DNA of 64,000 bases, from NCBI RefSeq assembly GCF_014042365.1, contig NZ_JACEZS010000015.1, forward strand, positions 84,100 through 148,099, written 5' to 3'. Below, one piece after another: positions 25,450 through 35,106 of the stretch. The first letter of the stretch is position 1. Each line of letters opens with the position of its first letter. Made by a program: the position numbers and the translations under genes. The notes under the pieces are model-generated. The model was not told the DNA's origin and ran no database searches. It saw only the letters and a program-made list of their open reading frames with translations. The DNA is from Rugamonas fusca. Lineage in GTDB: Bacteria > Pseudomonadota > Gammaproteobacteria > Burkholderiales > Burkholderiaceae_D.

Positions 25450-26871
25450 ATGCGTAAAGCCAGTATGCACCACACGAAGATCGCAGCGCTGTTGCTGTGC
25501 GCCGCCGCCACCTCGGGCTGCAGCATGTTCTCGAGCAAAAAGACGCCGGCCCCGGCGCCCGCGCCCGTGGCCGCCCCGGCCGCCGCCGCGCCCACCGCCG
25601 CCGCGCCCAAGGCCGCCGCCGCCAAGGCCAGCGCCACCACGCCGATCGACTCCATTGCCGTCGTCGTCAACGATGACGTCATCACGCGCCAGGAACTGGC
25701 GGCCCGCATCGCCGCCGTGACCCAGCGCATGAAGGCGCAGAACGTGGCCCTACCCGACGCGGCCGACCTGCGTCACCAGATCCTCGAACGCATGATCGTG
25801 GAACGGGCCCAGATGCAGATGGCCAAGGAGTACGGCGTGCGGGTGGACGACACCATGCTTGACCGCGCCATCGGCCGCATCGCCGAGCAGCAGAAGATGA
25901 CGGTGCAGGAATTGCGCAACCAGATGGAAAAGGAGGGCACCACCTTCGCCGCGTTCCGCGAGGAGATCCGCGACGAGATCATCATGCAGCGCCTGCGCGA
26001 GCACGAGGTGGACGCCAAGATCCAGATTTCCGAGGCCGAGGTGGACAGCTACCTGGCCGCCGAGAAGGCCGCCGCCGCCGAGCAGGTGGAGCTGAACCTG
26101 TCGCAGATCATGATCCGCATTCCCGAAAACGCCACGCCGGAAGTGATCGCGGCCCGCCGCGAACGGGCCGAGCAGGTCATGCGCCAGCTGCGCACGGGCG
26201 CCGACTTCGCCAAGATGGCCGCCTCGTTCTCGGACGCCAGCGACGCCCTCAAGGGCGGCGAGATCGGCTGGCGCAACGCCGACCACCTGCCGCCGCTGTT
26301 CGCCGATGCGCTCACCAAGCTCAAGGCCGGCCAGGTCACGCCCATCATCAAGAGCGTGGGCGGGTTCCACATCCTGAAGGTGGTGGACCGCCGCAGCGTG
26401 GCCGAAGGCCAGGCCGCCGCCGCCGTCCAGCAGACCCACGCGCGCCACATCCTGATCAAGGTCACGCCCACCATGAGCGCCTACGACGCCAAGCGCAAGC
26501 TGATGGACCTGAAGGAGCGGCTCGACAACAAGGCCGCCAAGTTCGAGGACCTGGCGCGCCAGTTCTCCAACGACGGCTCGTCCGTCAAGGGCGGCGACCT
26601 CGGTTGGCTGTACCCGGGCGACACGGTGCCCGAGTTCGAGGCCGCCATGAACGCGCTCAAGCCCGGTGAAGTGAGCCAGCCGATCGAGACCAGCTACGGC
26701 TACCACCTGATCGAAGTGTTGGAGCGCAAGAGCGACGACATGTCCAAGGAGCGCCAGCGCAATGCGGCGCGCCAGGCCATCCGCGAGCGCAAGCTGGCCG
26801 AGGCCGTGGAGGACTGGCAGCGCGAAGTGCGCGACCGCGCCTACGTGGAATTCCGCGACGAGACCAGGTAA
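25450..26871 (+). CDS. surA: Periplasmic chaperone and peptidyl-prolyl isomerase SurA, possibly lipid-anchored
   Basis: A 473-residue SurA. It has the N-terminal chaperone domain (IDSIAVVVNDDVITRQEL, RHQILERMIVERAQMQMA) and two parvulin domains (LSQIMIRIP... GGEIGWRNADHLP; ARHILIK... VKGGDLGWLYPGDTVP). It helps fold outer-membrane proteins such as LptD, the gene just upstream. Unusually, the leader LLLCAAATSGC ends in a lipobox-like cysteine, with serine at +2 and an alanine/proline-rich linker of about 40 residues. SurA is normally soluble; this form may be anchored to the outer membrane. A second ATG five codons in is a possible start. Confidence 0.9.
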   Translation: MRKASMHHTKIAALLLCAAATSGCSMFSSKKTPAPAPAPVAAPAAAAPTAAAPKAAAAKASATTPIDSIAVVVNDDVITRQELAARIAAVTQRMKAQNVALPDAADLRHQILERMIVERAQMQMAKEYGVRVDDTMLDRAIGRIAEQQKMTVQELRNQMEKEGTTFAAFREEIRDEIIMQRLREHEVDAKIQISEAEVDSYLAAEKAAAAEQVELNLSQIMIRIPENATPEVIAARRERAEQVMRQLRTGADFAKMAASFSDASDALKGGEIGWRNADHLPPLFADALTKLKAGQVTPIIKSVGGFHILKVVDRRSVAEGQAAAAVQQTHARHILIKVTPTMSAYDAKRKLMDLKERLDNKAAKFEDLARQFSNDGSSVKGGDLGWLYPGDTVPEFEAAMNALKPGEVSQPIETSYGYHLIEVLERKSDDMSKERQRNAARQAIRERKLAEAVEDWQREVRDRAYVEFRDETR

Positions 26872-26880
26872 GGAGCGACC

Positions 26881-27984
26881 ATGAGCATGCCGCAGCCAAC
26901 TTCGCCCGCGTCGGCGCGCCGCCCCGGCGTGCGCCCGGCGCTTGGCGTCACGGTGGGCGAGCCGGCCGGCATCGGCCCCGAGCTCGCCATCCGCGCCGCC
27001 TGGGCGCGCCGCCACGAGGTCAACTGCGTGCTGCTGGGCGACGCGGCCTACCTGGCCATGCTGGCCGGCGAGATCGATCCGGCCATCCGCCTGTCGTCGC
27101 TGTCGCTGCAGGCCGTGCGCAATGGCGGCCTGCCCCATTTCGGCTTTGACCGCCTGAGCGTGATCGACGTGCCGCTGGAAGCCCATGTCCACCCCGGTGT
27201 GCTCGACAAGAACAACGGCCGCGCCGTGCTGGCCACGCTGGACGCGGCCATCGAAGGCGTGCGGGCCGGCTGGTTCGAAGCCATCGTCACGGCGCCGCTG
27301 CAAAAGAGCACCATCAACGATGCCGGCATTGCGTTTTCCGGCCACACGGAATACTTCGCCGCCCAGACGCACACGGCGCAAGTGGTGATGATGCTGGCCG
27401 GCCAGCCGCAAGGCGTGGCCGGCGCGCCGCCGCTGCGGGTGGCGCTGGCCACCACCCATCTGCCCTTGAAGGACGTGGCGCAGGCGCTCAGCCAGGAAGG
27501 CCTGGCCCGCATCCTCGACATCATCGCCCACGACCTGCGCGTCAAGTGCGGCATCGCCGCGCCGCGCATCCTCGTCACGGGCCTGAACCCGCACGCGGGC
27601 GAGGGCGGCTACCTGGGGCGCGAGGAAATCGACATCATTAAACCGGCCATCGCGGCCGCCCGCGCGCGCGGGCTGGACGTGACGGGCCCGTATCCGGCCG
27701 ACACCCTGTTCCAGCCCAAGTACCTGCAGCAGGCCGACTGCGTGCTGGCCATGTACCACGACCAGGGCTTGCCGGTGCTGAAGTACGCCACCTTCGGCCA
27801 CGGCGTCAACATCACGCTGGGCCTGCCGCTGATCCGCACCTCCGTCGACCATGGCACGGCGCTCGACCTGGCCGCGCAGGGCGTGGGACTGGCCGACTGC
27901 GGCAGCATGGAAGCGGCCATCGATAGCGCGCTGCGCATGGCCGAGGCCAGCCGCGCGGCCGGCTATCCCCCTTATCACCCATAA
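26881..27984 (+). CDS. pdxA: 4-hydroxythreonine-4-phosphate dehydrogenase
   Basis: A 367-residue enzyme of pyridoxal 5'-phosphate synthesis. It oxidises 4-phosphohydroxy-threonine with NAD. Motifs are [14 protein letters not shown] near the N-terminus, [37 protein letters not shown], and [14 protein letters not shown] with metal-binding histidine and aspartate. An AGGAG ribosome binding site precedes the ATG, 9 bases after surA. The surA-pdxA-rsmA order is the same as in E. coli. Confidence 0.95.
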   Translation: MSMPQPTSPASARRPGVRPALGVTVGEPAGIGPELAIRAAWARRHEVNCVLLGDAAYLAMLAGEIDPAIRLSSLSLQAVRNGGLPHFGFDRLSVIDVPLEAHVHPGVLDKNNGRAVLATLDAAIEGVRAGWFEAIVTAPLQKSTINDAGIAFSGHTEYFAAQTHTAQVVMMLAGQPQGVAGAPPLRVALATTHLPLKDVAQALSQEGLARILDIIAHDLRVKCGIAAPRILVTGLNPHAGEGGYLGREEIDIIKPAIAAARARGLDVTGPYPADTLFQPKYLQQADCVLAMYHDQGLPVLKYATFGHGVNITLGLPLIRTSVDHGTALDLAAQGVGLADCGSMEAAIDSALRMAEASRAAGYPPYHP

Positions 27985-27998
27985 CAAGAAGAACCCGC

Positions 27999-28778
27999 AT
28001 GAAACACGTCGCCCGCAAACGCTTCGGCCAGAATTTTTTACATGACCAGCACGTGCTGGACGCCATCACGGACGCCATCGCGCCCACGCCGGGCGACGCC
28101 ATGGTGGAGATCGGCCCCGGCCTGGCCGCCATGACGGAGCAGCTGATGCGCACCGTGACCCACATGCACGTGGTGGAGCTGGACCGCGACCTGGTGGCGC
28201 GGCTGGAAAAGACCTATAGCCGCGCCAAGCTCACCATCCACGCCGGCGACGCCCTCAAGTTCGATTTCTCCACCATCCCCGTGCCGGCCGGCCAGAAGCT
28301 GCGCGTGGTGGGCAACCTGCCGTACAACATTTCCAGCCCGCTGCTGTTCCACCTGGCCCAGTTCGCGCCGCTGGTGCAGGACCAGCACTTCATGCTGCAA
28401 AAGGAAGTGGTGGAGCGCATGGTGGCTGAACCGGGCAGCAAGACCTACGGCCGGCTGTCCGTCATGCTGCAATGGCGCTACCAGATGGCGCTGCTGTTCG
28501 TGGTGCCACCCGAAGCGTTCGACCCGCCGCCCAAGGTCGATTCGGCCATCGTGCGCATGGTCCCCGTGGCCGAGCCGCTGCCGTGCGACCAAGCGACGCT
28601 GGAGGCGGTGGTGCTGAAGGCGTTCTCGCAGCGCCGCAAGGTGATCCGCAACTGCCTGGCCGGCATGTTCACCGAGGAGCAGATCGTGGCCGCCGGCATC
28701 AACCCCACCGACCGTCCCGAGGCGATCGGCCTGGCCCAATACGTGGCGCTGGCCAACCTGCTCAAGCCTGCCGCCTGA
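27999..28778 (+). CDS. rsmA: 16S rRNA dimethyladenosine transferase
   Basis: A 259-residue methyltransferase (KsgA) that dimethylates two adenosines near the 3' end of 16S rRNA during small-subunit assembly. It shows RKRFGQNFLHD, the S-adenosylmethionine site VEIGPGLAAMTEQLM, and the catalytic NLPYNISSPLLFHL motif, followed by VDSAIVRMVP and AFSQRRKVIRNCL. It is the last gene of the lptD-surA-pdxA-rsmA run; 123 bases separate it from the sensor operon. Confidence 0.96.
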   Translation: MKHVARKRFGQNFLHDQHVLDAITDAIAPTPGDAMVEIGPGLAAMTEQLMRTVTHMHVVELDRDLVARLEKTYSRAKLTIHAGDALKFDFSTIPVPAGQKLRVVGNLPYNISSPLLFHLAQFAPLVQDQHFMLQKEVVERMVAEPGSKTYGRLSVMLQWRYQMALLFVVPPEAFDPPPKVDSAIVRMVPVAEPLPCDQATLEAVVLKAFSQRRKVIRNCLAGMFTEEQIVAAGINPTDRPEAIGLAQYVALANLLKPAA

Positions 28779-28901
28779 CGCGATCGGGGGACGCCCAGAC
28801 CGGGGGGGCACCGTCCAGGACAGCGCCGCCGGCGTGGGGCGCGCAGACCACAGCGGGCCTCATCGTCCCCACGGCGGTACCCGCCGGGCGGCAATTGAGC
28901 T

Positions 28902-30518
28902 ATGCTGGCAGCAACGGACACCACGCCGACGCGGCCAGACACCATGACGACAGCGGCCCCCCGCTCCCTATTCTGGAAACTGTTCCTGCCCATCGGGGCC
29001 GCGCTGGGCCTGTGCGCGCTGGCCGCCGCCATCGTCGTGCCGCGCTACATCGAGCGCAACGCCGAGCGGGAGGCGGTCACCGCCGCGCGCGAGACGGCGC
29101 GCCAGTTCACCCTGCTGCGCCAGTACTACACGGCCAACGTGGTGGCCAAGGTGATGGCCCACCCCGGCCTGCGCGCCGGCAGCGACCACCTGGACCACCC
29201 GGACACCATCCCCCTGCCGGCCACCATGGTGCTGGAGCTGGGCGAACTGCTGCGCGATTCCGGCGTCAACCTCAAGCTGTACAGCCCCTATCCGTTTCCC
29301 AACCGGGCCAACCGTGTGCTCGACAGCTTTGGCGAGGACGCCTGGGCTTATTTCCAGCGCCATCCCGACCAGGCCTACACCCGCACCGAGCGGCTCGGCC
29401 GCGCCACCGTGGTGCGGGTGGCGTTGGCCGACAAGATGATCGCCCAGTCCTGCGTCGACTGCCACAACAGCCTGCCCGGCAGCCCCCGCACGGACTGGAA
29501 GCTGGGCGATGTGCGCGGTGTGCTGGAAGTCGATTCCAGCCTGCAGCTGGAGACGGGGCGGCGCGCCATCTATGCCGTGCTGGCCACGCTGGCCGCCCTG
29601 TTGCTGCTGGCCGGCCTGTTCCTGCGGCTGTTCTACCAGCGCGCCATCGCCGGCCCGCTGGAGCAGGCGCTGGCGGCGATCGGCGCCCTCACCGCCGCCA
29701 GCGACGCCAAGGTGGCGGCGGCCCAGGCCATCGCGGCCGGCGACCTGGATCGGGACCTGGCCCCGGTGCCGGCGCTGGCCTTGCACGGCGCCGCGCCCGG
29801 CAATGATGAACTGGGCAGCCTGCTGCGCTCGGTGCAGCGCAACCTGGAACTGCAGCGCGCGCTCGATGGCGCGTTCGCCGCCATGCTGGTGTCGCTGCGG
29901 GCCGCCCGGCTGCGCGACACGGAGCGCGACTGGCTCAAGACCAGCCAGAACGAGCTGGCCGAAGCCATGCGCGGCGACTTCAGCACGGCCGAACTGGCCG
30001 ACCGCGTGCTGCGCTACCTGGCGCAGCGGCTGGGCGCCGGACTGGGGGCGTTGTACCTGGTGTCGGGGGCCGACGGCGCGCTGGAACGGGTGGCCACCTA
30101 CGCGCTATTGAGCCGGCATGACGCGCCGGCCCGGCTGGCGCCCGGCCAGGGCTTGCCGTGGCAAGCCTTGCGCGAACGGCGCATGCTGTGCCTGGATCCA
30201 GTGCCGGCCGATTACATGGCCATCGGTTCGGCGCTGGGCACGGCCCGGCCCACGGTACTGACCGTGTGGCCGCTGTGGCACGGCGACACGGCCGTCGGGG
30301 TGCTGGAACTGGGCGCGTTCCGGCCCTGCACGGCGCTGGAACAGGAGTTGATGGCGCTGGTGCGCGAAGCGTGCGCGCTCAGCTTCAGCATGCAGCAGGC
30401 GCACCGGCACACGGAGCGGTTGCTGCGCCAGGCCCGCGAACAGCGCGGCGGCGACGTGGCGAACGGCGGGGCGCGGCCCCACGTCTCCGGCGGCGGCCAG
30501 GCGATCGATGGCGCATAG
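28902..30518 (+). CDS. Membrane heme-type (CXXCH) sensor with HAMP-like and GAF domains but no kinase core
   Basis: A 538-residue protein. One helix at residues 24-50 and another at 223-243 bracket a periplasmic DUF3365/Tll0287-like domain. That domain carries SCVDCHNSLPGSP, a single c-type heme-binding CXXCH near residue 188, and DWKLGDVRGVLEV. A HAMP-like linker and a GAF domain (370-510) follow, then the chain ends in a short basic tail. There is no histidine-kinase or output domain. The GAF and linker resemble the same region of the next gene product, so the two probably form a mixed complex: this one senses, the other signals. Start 28902 is used; an ATG at 28944 is possible. Confidence 0.75.
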   Translation: MLAATDTTPTRPDTMTTAAPRSLFWKLFLPIGAALGLCALAAAIVVPRYIERNAEREAVTAARETARQFTLLRQYYTANVVAKVMAHPGLRAGSDHLDHPDTIPLPATMVLELGELLRDSGVNLKLYSPYPFPNRANRVLDSFGEDAWAYFQRHPDQAYTRTERLGRATVVRVALADKMIAQSCVDCHNSLPGSPRTDWKLGDVRGVLEVDSSLQLETGRRAIYAVLATLAALLLLAGLFLRLFYQRAIAGPLEQALAAIGALTAASDAKVAAAQAIAAGDLDRDLAPVPALALHGAAPGNDELGSLLRSVQRNLELQRALDGAFAAMLVSLRAARLRDTERDWLKTSQNELAEAMRGDFSTAELADRVLRYLAQRLGAGLGALYLVSGADGALERVATYALLSRHDAPARLAPGQGLPWQALRERRMLCLDPVPADYMAIGSALGTARPTVLTVWPLWHGDTAVGVLELGAFRPCTALEQELMALVREACALSFSMQQAHRHTERLLRQAREQRGGDVANGGARPHVSGGGQAIDGA

Positions 30519-30530
30519 GGAGGAGTGAGC

Positions 30531-33500
30531 TTGTTCACAGCGTTTCTGGGCCGCCTGATGCTGCGGCAAAAATTCCTGCTGCTGGCGCTGCTGGGCTGCG
30601 TCACGGTGGCCATCCCCACGGGCCTGTTCCTGAACGAAGCCAGCAAGACCGTCGCCATGGCGCGGCAGGAGGCGGATGGCATCGGGCCGGCGCGATCGCT
30701 GCTGGCCGTGGTGCGGCTGGTGCAGCAGCACCGCGGGCTGGCATCCATGGCGCTGGCCGGTGACGCGCCGTCGCGCGCGCCGGCCATGGCCAAGCTGCGC
30801 GAGGCCGACCAGGCGTTCATGCAAATGGAACCCCAGGTGCGGCGCCTCGACGAACGCGACATCAGCACCGCCTGGTTCCGCATCCTTGAGCAGTGGAGCG
30901 CGCTGTCGGCCCAGGATGCCCAGGGCGCGCTCACGGCGGCCGACAGCTTCGCGCGCCACAGCGCCCTCATCGCCCAGTTGTTGCGCTTCAACGACAGACT
31001 GATCGACCATGCCGGCCTGCGGCTGGACCCGGAGCCCGATTCCTATTTCCTGATCGACGCGCTGCTGGTGCGCGCGCCCGCGTTGCGCGAGACCCTGGGC
31101 CAGTTGCGCGGCGCCGGCGCCGGCCTGCTGGTGCGGGGCGCGGCCGACATGGATGAACGCATCGCGATCGCCTCGCGCGTCGATCGCGCCGCCGACTACT
31201 ACCACGCCATCGACGACGCGCTGGCGATCGCCCTGGCCCACAACGCGGACTTGCGCACCCGGCTGCCCGACTTGCAGCGCGGCAGCAGCGCCCATGGCGA
31301 GCGGGCGCTGCGGCTGGCGCGCGAGCAGCTGGTGCGGCCGGCCCGGCTCAGTTACGGGGCGCCCGCCTACTATCGCCAGCTCAGTGAGGCCATCGACGTC
31401 GAACACCGGCTGGCCGATGCGGGGCTGGACGCGCTGCAGCGAGTGCTGGCCGCGCGCGTGGCCAGCCAGTACCGGGGCGAGGCCGTGCTGGTGGGCGCCG
31501 TGCTGCTGCTGTGCGTGCTGGCCGTGGCGCTGGGCCGCGTCATCATCGGCTCCGTGACCGGGCCGCTGGGCCAGGCGCTGGACGCGGCCCGCGTGCTGAC
31601 GGCCGGCGCCAGCGACAAGATCGAGGCGGCCGGCGCCATCGCGCGCGGCGACCTGGAACGGCGGCTCACGGTGGCGCCGCTGCCGTCCATGGCGCTGGTG
31701 GCCGGGGCGCAGGACGAAGTGGGCGAGCTGCAGCGCGCCGTGCTGCGCATGGGGCAGGTGCAAAGCACGCTGGACCAGGCTTTCCTGAAGATGCTGGATG
31801 CGCTGCGCGAGAGCCGGCAGCAGGGCGAGCGGCGCGACTGGATGATGCAAGGCCAGAACGAACTCAATCTGCGCATGCGGGGCGAACTGGAAACGGCGGT
31901 GCTGGCCGAGCGCGTGCTGTCCTACCTGTGCCCGCGCATCGGCGCCGGCGCCGGCGCCTGCTACCTGTACGACGAGGCCAGCGGGCAGTTGCGTCCCGTG
32001 GCCGGCTACGGGCTGCCGCCGGCCGGCGCCAAGGCGGTGCCGCTGGCGCTGGGCGAAGGCGTGCTGGGACAGGCGGTACTGGAACGGCGCACCATCGTGC
32101 TGGATCCGGTGCCGCCCGGCTACCTGACCATCGCCTCGGCGCTGGGACGGGCCACGCCGGCCTGCGTGGTGGTGCTGCCGCTGCTGCACGGCGCCAACGT
32201 GGTGGGCGCGCTGGAGGCGGGCGCGTTCCGGCCCTACGGCGAAGCGGAACTGGCGTGGCTGGAACTGGTGCGCGAAGGCGTGGCCATCGGCTTTGACGTG
32301 GGCCTGTCGCGCCAGCGCACGCGCGCGCTGCTGGCCGAGACGGAGCGCCAGGCCGAGGAATTGCGCCTGCAGCAGGAGGAACTCCAGCAAAGCAACGAGG
32401 AACTGGAGGAGCGGGCCGACCTGCTGGAACGCCAGCGCGAGCAGATCCGCGCCAAGAACGCGGAAGTGGAGCAGGCCAGCCGCGAGATCTGGCACAAGGC
32501 CGAGGAGCTGCAGCGCATCAGCGCCTACAAGAGCGAGTTCCTGGCCAATATGTCGCACGAGCTGCGCACCCCGCTCAACAGCATGCTGATCCTGTCCGGC
32601 CTGTTGCGCGACAACCGGCCCGGCAACCTCACCCCCGAACAGACGGAATACGCCAGCACCATCCACGCGGCCGGCAAGGACTTGCTTAACCTGATCAACG
32701 ATATCCTTGACCTGGCCAAGGTGGAGGCGGGCCAGGTCGATTGCCACTACGAGGATGGCGCGCCGGCCGAACTGCTGGCCGCGCTGGACAGGCTGTTCCG
32801 CCCGGCCGCCGAGCAAAAGGGCTTGCGCCTGTCGTTCGCGCTGGACGCGGCCGTGCCGCCCCGCTTGCGGCTCGACGTGCAGCACACGGTCCAGGTGCTG
32901 CGCAACCTGCTGGGCAACGCCATCAAGTTCACGGCCCGCGGCGAGGTGGCGTTGCGCGTGTCGTTGGCGCCGTCCCAGGAAGGACGGCCGGCGATGCTGT
33001 CCTGCGCCGTCAGCGATACCGGCATCGGCGTGCCGGAAGGCCAGCAGCAGCTGATCTTCGAAGCGTTCCGCCAGGCCGACGGCGGCATTTCGCGCCACTA
33101 TGGCGGCACGGGGCTGGGGCTGTCGATCTCGCTGCAACTGGCGGCCCGCATGGGCGGCAGCCTGTCCCTGCACAGCGTGGCGGGCCAGGGCAGCACCTTC
33201 ACGCTGCTGCTGCCGCTGCAGGCGGCCCACGGTGACGCGGCCGTCGCCGCTGGCGCACCGGATGAGGCCAACGCCGCCACCGTCAATGACATCGGCGCCG
33301 TCGTGGGCGCCACCGCGGGCGCGGCGCATGGCCCGGCCGCGCCACCCGGCGCGCCGCTGGGAGCCGCCGCACCGGCCCCGTCGCCAGCGTCCGGCCTGAC
33401 GGGGACGCATGGCGCGGAGAGTGCGGACAGCGCGGCCCGGCACGACCCCGGCGCGCCGTGGCGCGTGCTGGTGCTGGAAGACCGGCCAGCGGCCGCCAGC

Positions 33501-34274
33501 AGCTTGTGCAGCCAGCTGGCCGCGCGCGGCCTCGCGGCCGTGGGCGCGCGCGGCGCGGCCGAGGCGCAAGCGGCGCTGGCGGGCCAGCGCATCGGCTGCC
33601 TGGTGCTGGACCTGGACCTGGAACTGGCCGGCGTGCCGGCGCCGGCGCTGCTGGAACAGGTGCAGCAGCTGGCGGGCCAGCCGCTGCCCGTGGTGCTGCA
33701 CTCGGCCCGCGAGCTGGACGCCGACCAGCAGCGCAGCCTGCGCCAGCACGCCGACAGCATCGTGCTGCGCGGCGAGCGCAGCGCCGAACGGCTGGCCGAC
33801 GAGGTGGCGCTGTGCCTGCATGCGGCCGCGCAGCGCCAGGCCGTGGCCAGGACGGTCGTGCGCCGGGGCGCCAGCGCGGCCTTGCCGGGGGAGGCCCCGT
33901 TTGAAGGGCGCAAGATGCTGATCGTGGACGACGACATGCGCAACGTGTTTTCCCTCACCAGCCTGCTGACGGACAAGGGCGCCGTGGTGGTGGAGGCGGA
34001 AAACGGCAAGGAAGCCTTGCGCCAGCTGGAGCAGCACCCGGACGTGTGCGTGGTGCTGATGGATATCATGATGCCGGAAATGGATGGCTACCAAACCATG
34101 CGCGCCATCCGCGCCCAGCCCCGCCACCGCACGCTGCCGCTGATCGCCATGACGGCCAAGGCCATGCAGGGCGACAGCGAGAAATGCATGGCGGCCGGCG
34201 CCAGCGACTACCTCGCCAAGCCGCTCGACACGGTCAAGCTGTTGTCGCTGCTGCGGGTCTGGACCCAGGGCTGA
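30531..34274 (+). CDS. Large hybrid sensor histidine kinase with two receiver domains
   Basis: About 1247 residues. Transmembrane helices near 14-36 and 320-345 flank a helical periplasmic sensor. Then come HAMP, GAF (about 455-590), a long coiled coil (600-660), phospho-acceptor box SHELRTPLNSML (His near 678), and the ATPase domain with LLGNAIKFTARGEVAL, DTGIGVPEGQ and GTGLGLSISLQLA. The first receiver (980-1100) is degenerate, with arginine in place of the conserved lysine. The second (1130-1247) is complete: MLIVDDDMRNVF, LMDIMMPEMDGYQ, AMTAKAM. TTG 30531 was chosen because GGAGG lies 7 bases before it; GTG 30525 overlaps that site. It follows the sensor gene by 12 bases. Confidence 0.85.
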   Translation: MFTAFLGRLMLRQKFLLLALLGCVTVAIPTGLFLNEASKTVAMARQEADGIGPARSLLAVVRLVQQHRGLASMALAGDAPSRAPAMAKLREADQAFMQMEPQVRRLDERDISTAWFRILEQWSALSAQDAQGALTAADSFARHSALIAQLLRFNDRLIDHAGLRLDPEPDSYFLIDALLVRAPALRETLGQLRGAGAGLLVRGAADMDERIAIASRVDRAADYYHAIDDALAIALAHNADLRTRLPDLQRGSSAHGERALRLAREQLVRPARLSYGAPAYYRQLSEAIDVEHRLADAGLDALQRVLAARVASQYRGEAVLVGAVLLLCVLAVALGRVIIGSVTGPLGQALDAARVLTAGASDKIEAAGAIARGDLERRLTVAPLPSMALVAGAQDEVGELQRAVLRMGQVQSTLDQAFLKMLDALRESRQQGERRDWMMQGQNELNLRMRGELETAVLAERVLSYLCPRIGAGAGACYLYDEASGQLRPVAGYGLPPAGAKAVPLALGEGVLGQAVLERRTIVLDPVPPGYLTIASALGRATPACVVVLPLLHGANVVGALEAGAFRPYGEAELAWLELVREGVAIGFDVGLSRQRTRALLAETERQAEELRLQQEELQQSNEELEERADLLERQREQIRAKNAEVEQASREIWHKAEELQRISAYKSEFLANMSHELRTPLNSMLILSGLLRDNRPGNLTPEQTEYASTIHAAGKDLLNLINDILDLAKVEAGQVDCHYEDGAPAELLAALDRLFRPAAEQKGLRLSFALDAAVPPRLRLDVQHTVQVLRNLLGNAIKFTARGEVALRVSLAPSQEGRPAMLSCAVSDTGIGVPEGQQQLIFEAFRQADGGISRHYGGTGLGLSISLQLAARMGGSLSLHSVAGQGSTFTLLLPLQAAHGDAAVAAGAPDEANAATVNDIGAVVGATAGAAHGPAAPPGAPLGAAAPAPSPASGLTGTHGAESADSAARHDPGAPWRVLVLEDRPAAASSLCSQLAARGLAAVGARGAAEAQAALAGQRIGCLVLDLDLELAGVPAPALLEQVQQLAGQPLPVVLHSARELDADQQRSLRQHADSIVLRGERSAERLADEVALCLHAAAQRQAVARTVVRRGASAALPGEAPFEGRKMLIVDDDMRNVFSLTSLLTDKGAVVVEAENGKEALRQLEQHPDVCVVLMDIMMPEMDGYQTMRAIRAQPRHRTLPLIAMTAKAMQGDSEKCMAAGASDYLAKPLDTVKLLSLLRVWTQG

Positions 34275-34278
34275 AGCC

Positions 34279-35106
34279 ATGCACGCGGACCCCATCGAGG
34301 ACGTGGAAGTCGCGCTGCTGCTGGAGGGCGTGCGGCAAGTGTACGGCCACGACTTCCGCCAGTACGCGCCAGCCTCGCTCAAGCGCCGCCTGCGCCTATG
34401 GCTGGCCGGCTCGGGCTGCGCCACCTTCTCGCGGGCGCAGGAGCGGCTGCTGCGCGAGCCGGCCCTGTTCGCGTCGCTGCTGCAGGGGATCACGGTGCAC
34501 GTGACGGACATGTTCCGCGACCCGCCATTCTTCCTGGCCTTGCGGCGCCAGGTGCTGCCCTTCCTGCGGACCTACCCGTTCGTCAAGATCTGGCTGGCCG
34601 GCTGCGCCAGCGGCGAGGAAGTCTACGCGCTGGCCATCCTGCTGCACGAGGCGGGCATGCGTGGCCGCTACCGGCTGTACGCCACGGACCTCAGCGAACA
34701 GGTGCTGCACCAGGCGCGCGAAGGCATTTATCCGCTGCGCCAGTTGCAGGCCTTCACCCGCAACTACCAGCACAGCGGCGGCACGGCCCAATTCGCCGAT
34801 TACTACACGGCGCGCTACGACCATGCTATCGTCATGTCTGCGCTGAAGGAAAACCTGGTGTTCGCCCAGCATAACCTGGTGACGGACACCGATATCGGGG
34901 AGATGCACATGGTCATCTGCCGCAACGTGATGATCTACTTCCAGGCCGCCCTCAAGGAACGCTGCCTGGCGCTGTTCGACGGCTGTTTGCAGCCGGGTGG
35001 CTTCCTGTGCCTGGGCATGAAGGAGGGGCTGGACGGGCGCGCCATCGCGCCCCGCTATGACGCGCTGGCGCCGCGCCTGCGCATCTACCGGAAGCGCTAT
35101 GTGTAG
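34279..35106 (+). CDS. CheR-type protein-glutamate methyltransferase
   Basis: A 275-residue stand-alone methyltransferase. The N-terminal helical domain (YGHDFRQYAPASLKRRLRLW) precedes the S-adenosylmethionine site IWLAGCASGEEVYALAI and the DMFRDPPFF and MVICRNVMIYF motifs. CheR methylates chemoreceptor glutamates; here no receptor, CheB or CheW is nearby, so it more likely modifies or partners with the sensor kinases of this operon. It begins 4 bases after the hybrid kinase and overlaps the next gene by eight bases. Confidence 0.85.
   Translation: MHADPIEDVEVALLLEGVRQVYGHDFRQYAPASLKRRLRLWLAGSGCATFSRAQERLLREPALFASLLQGITVHVTDMFRDPPFFLALRRQVLPFLRTYPFVKIWLAGCASGEEVYALAILLHEAGMRGRYRLYATDLSEQVLHQAREGIYPLRQLQAFTRNYQHSGGTAQFADYYTARYDHAIVMSALKENLVFAQHNLVTDTDIGEMHMVICRNVMIYFQAALKERCLALFDGCLQPGGFLCLGMKEGLDGRAIAPRYDALAPRLRIYRKRYV

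Noticed and set aside
25750..27987. 745-codon open frame on the minus strand across surA and pdxA
   Set aside because: Spans two well-supported genes and has typical shadow composition.
30105..34511. 1468-codon open frame on the minus strand opposite the hybrid kinase
   Set aside because: Histidine/glutamine/arginine-rich shadow of a clear kinase; no motif, no ribosome binding site.
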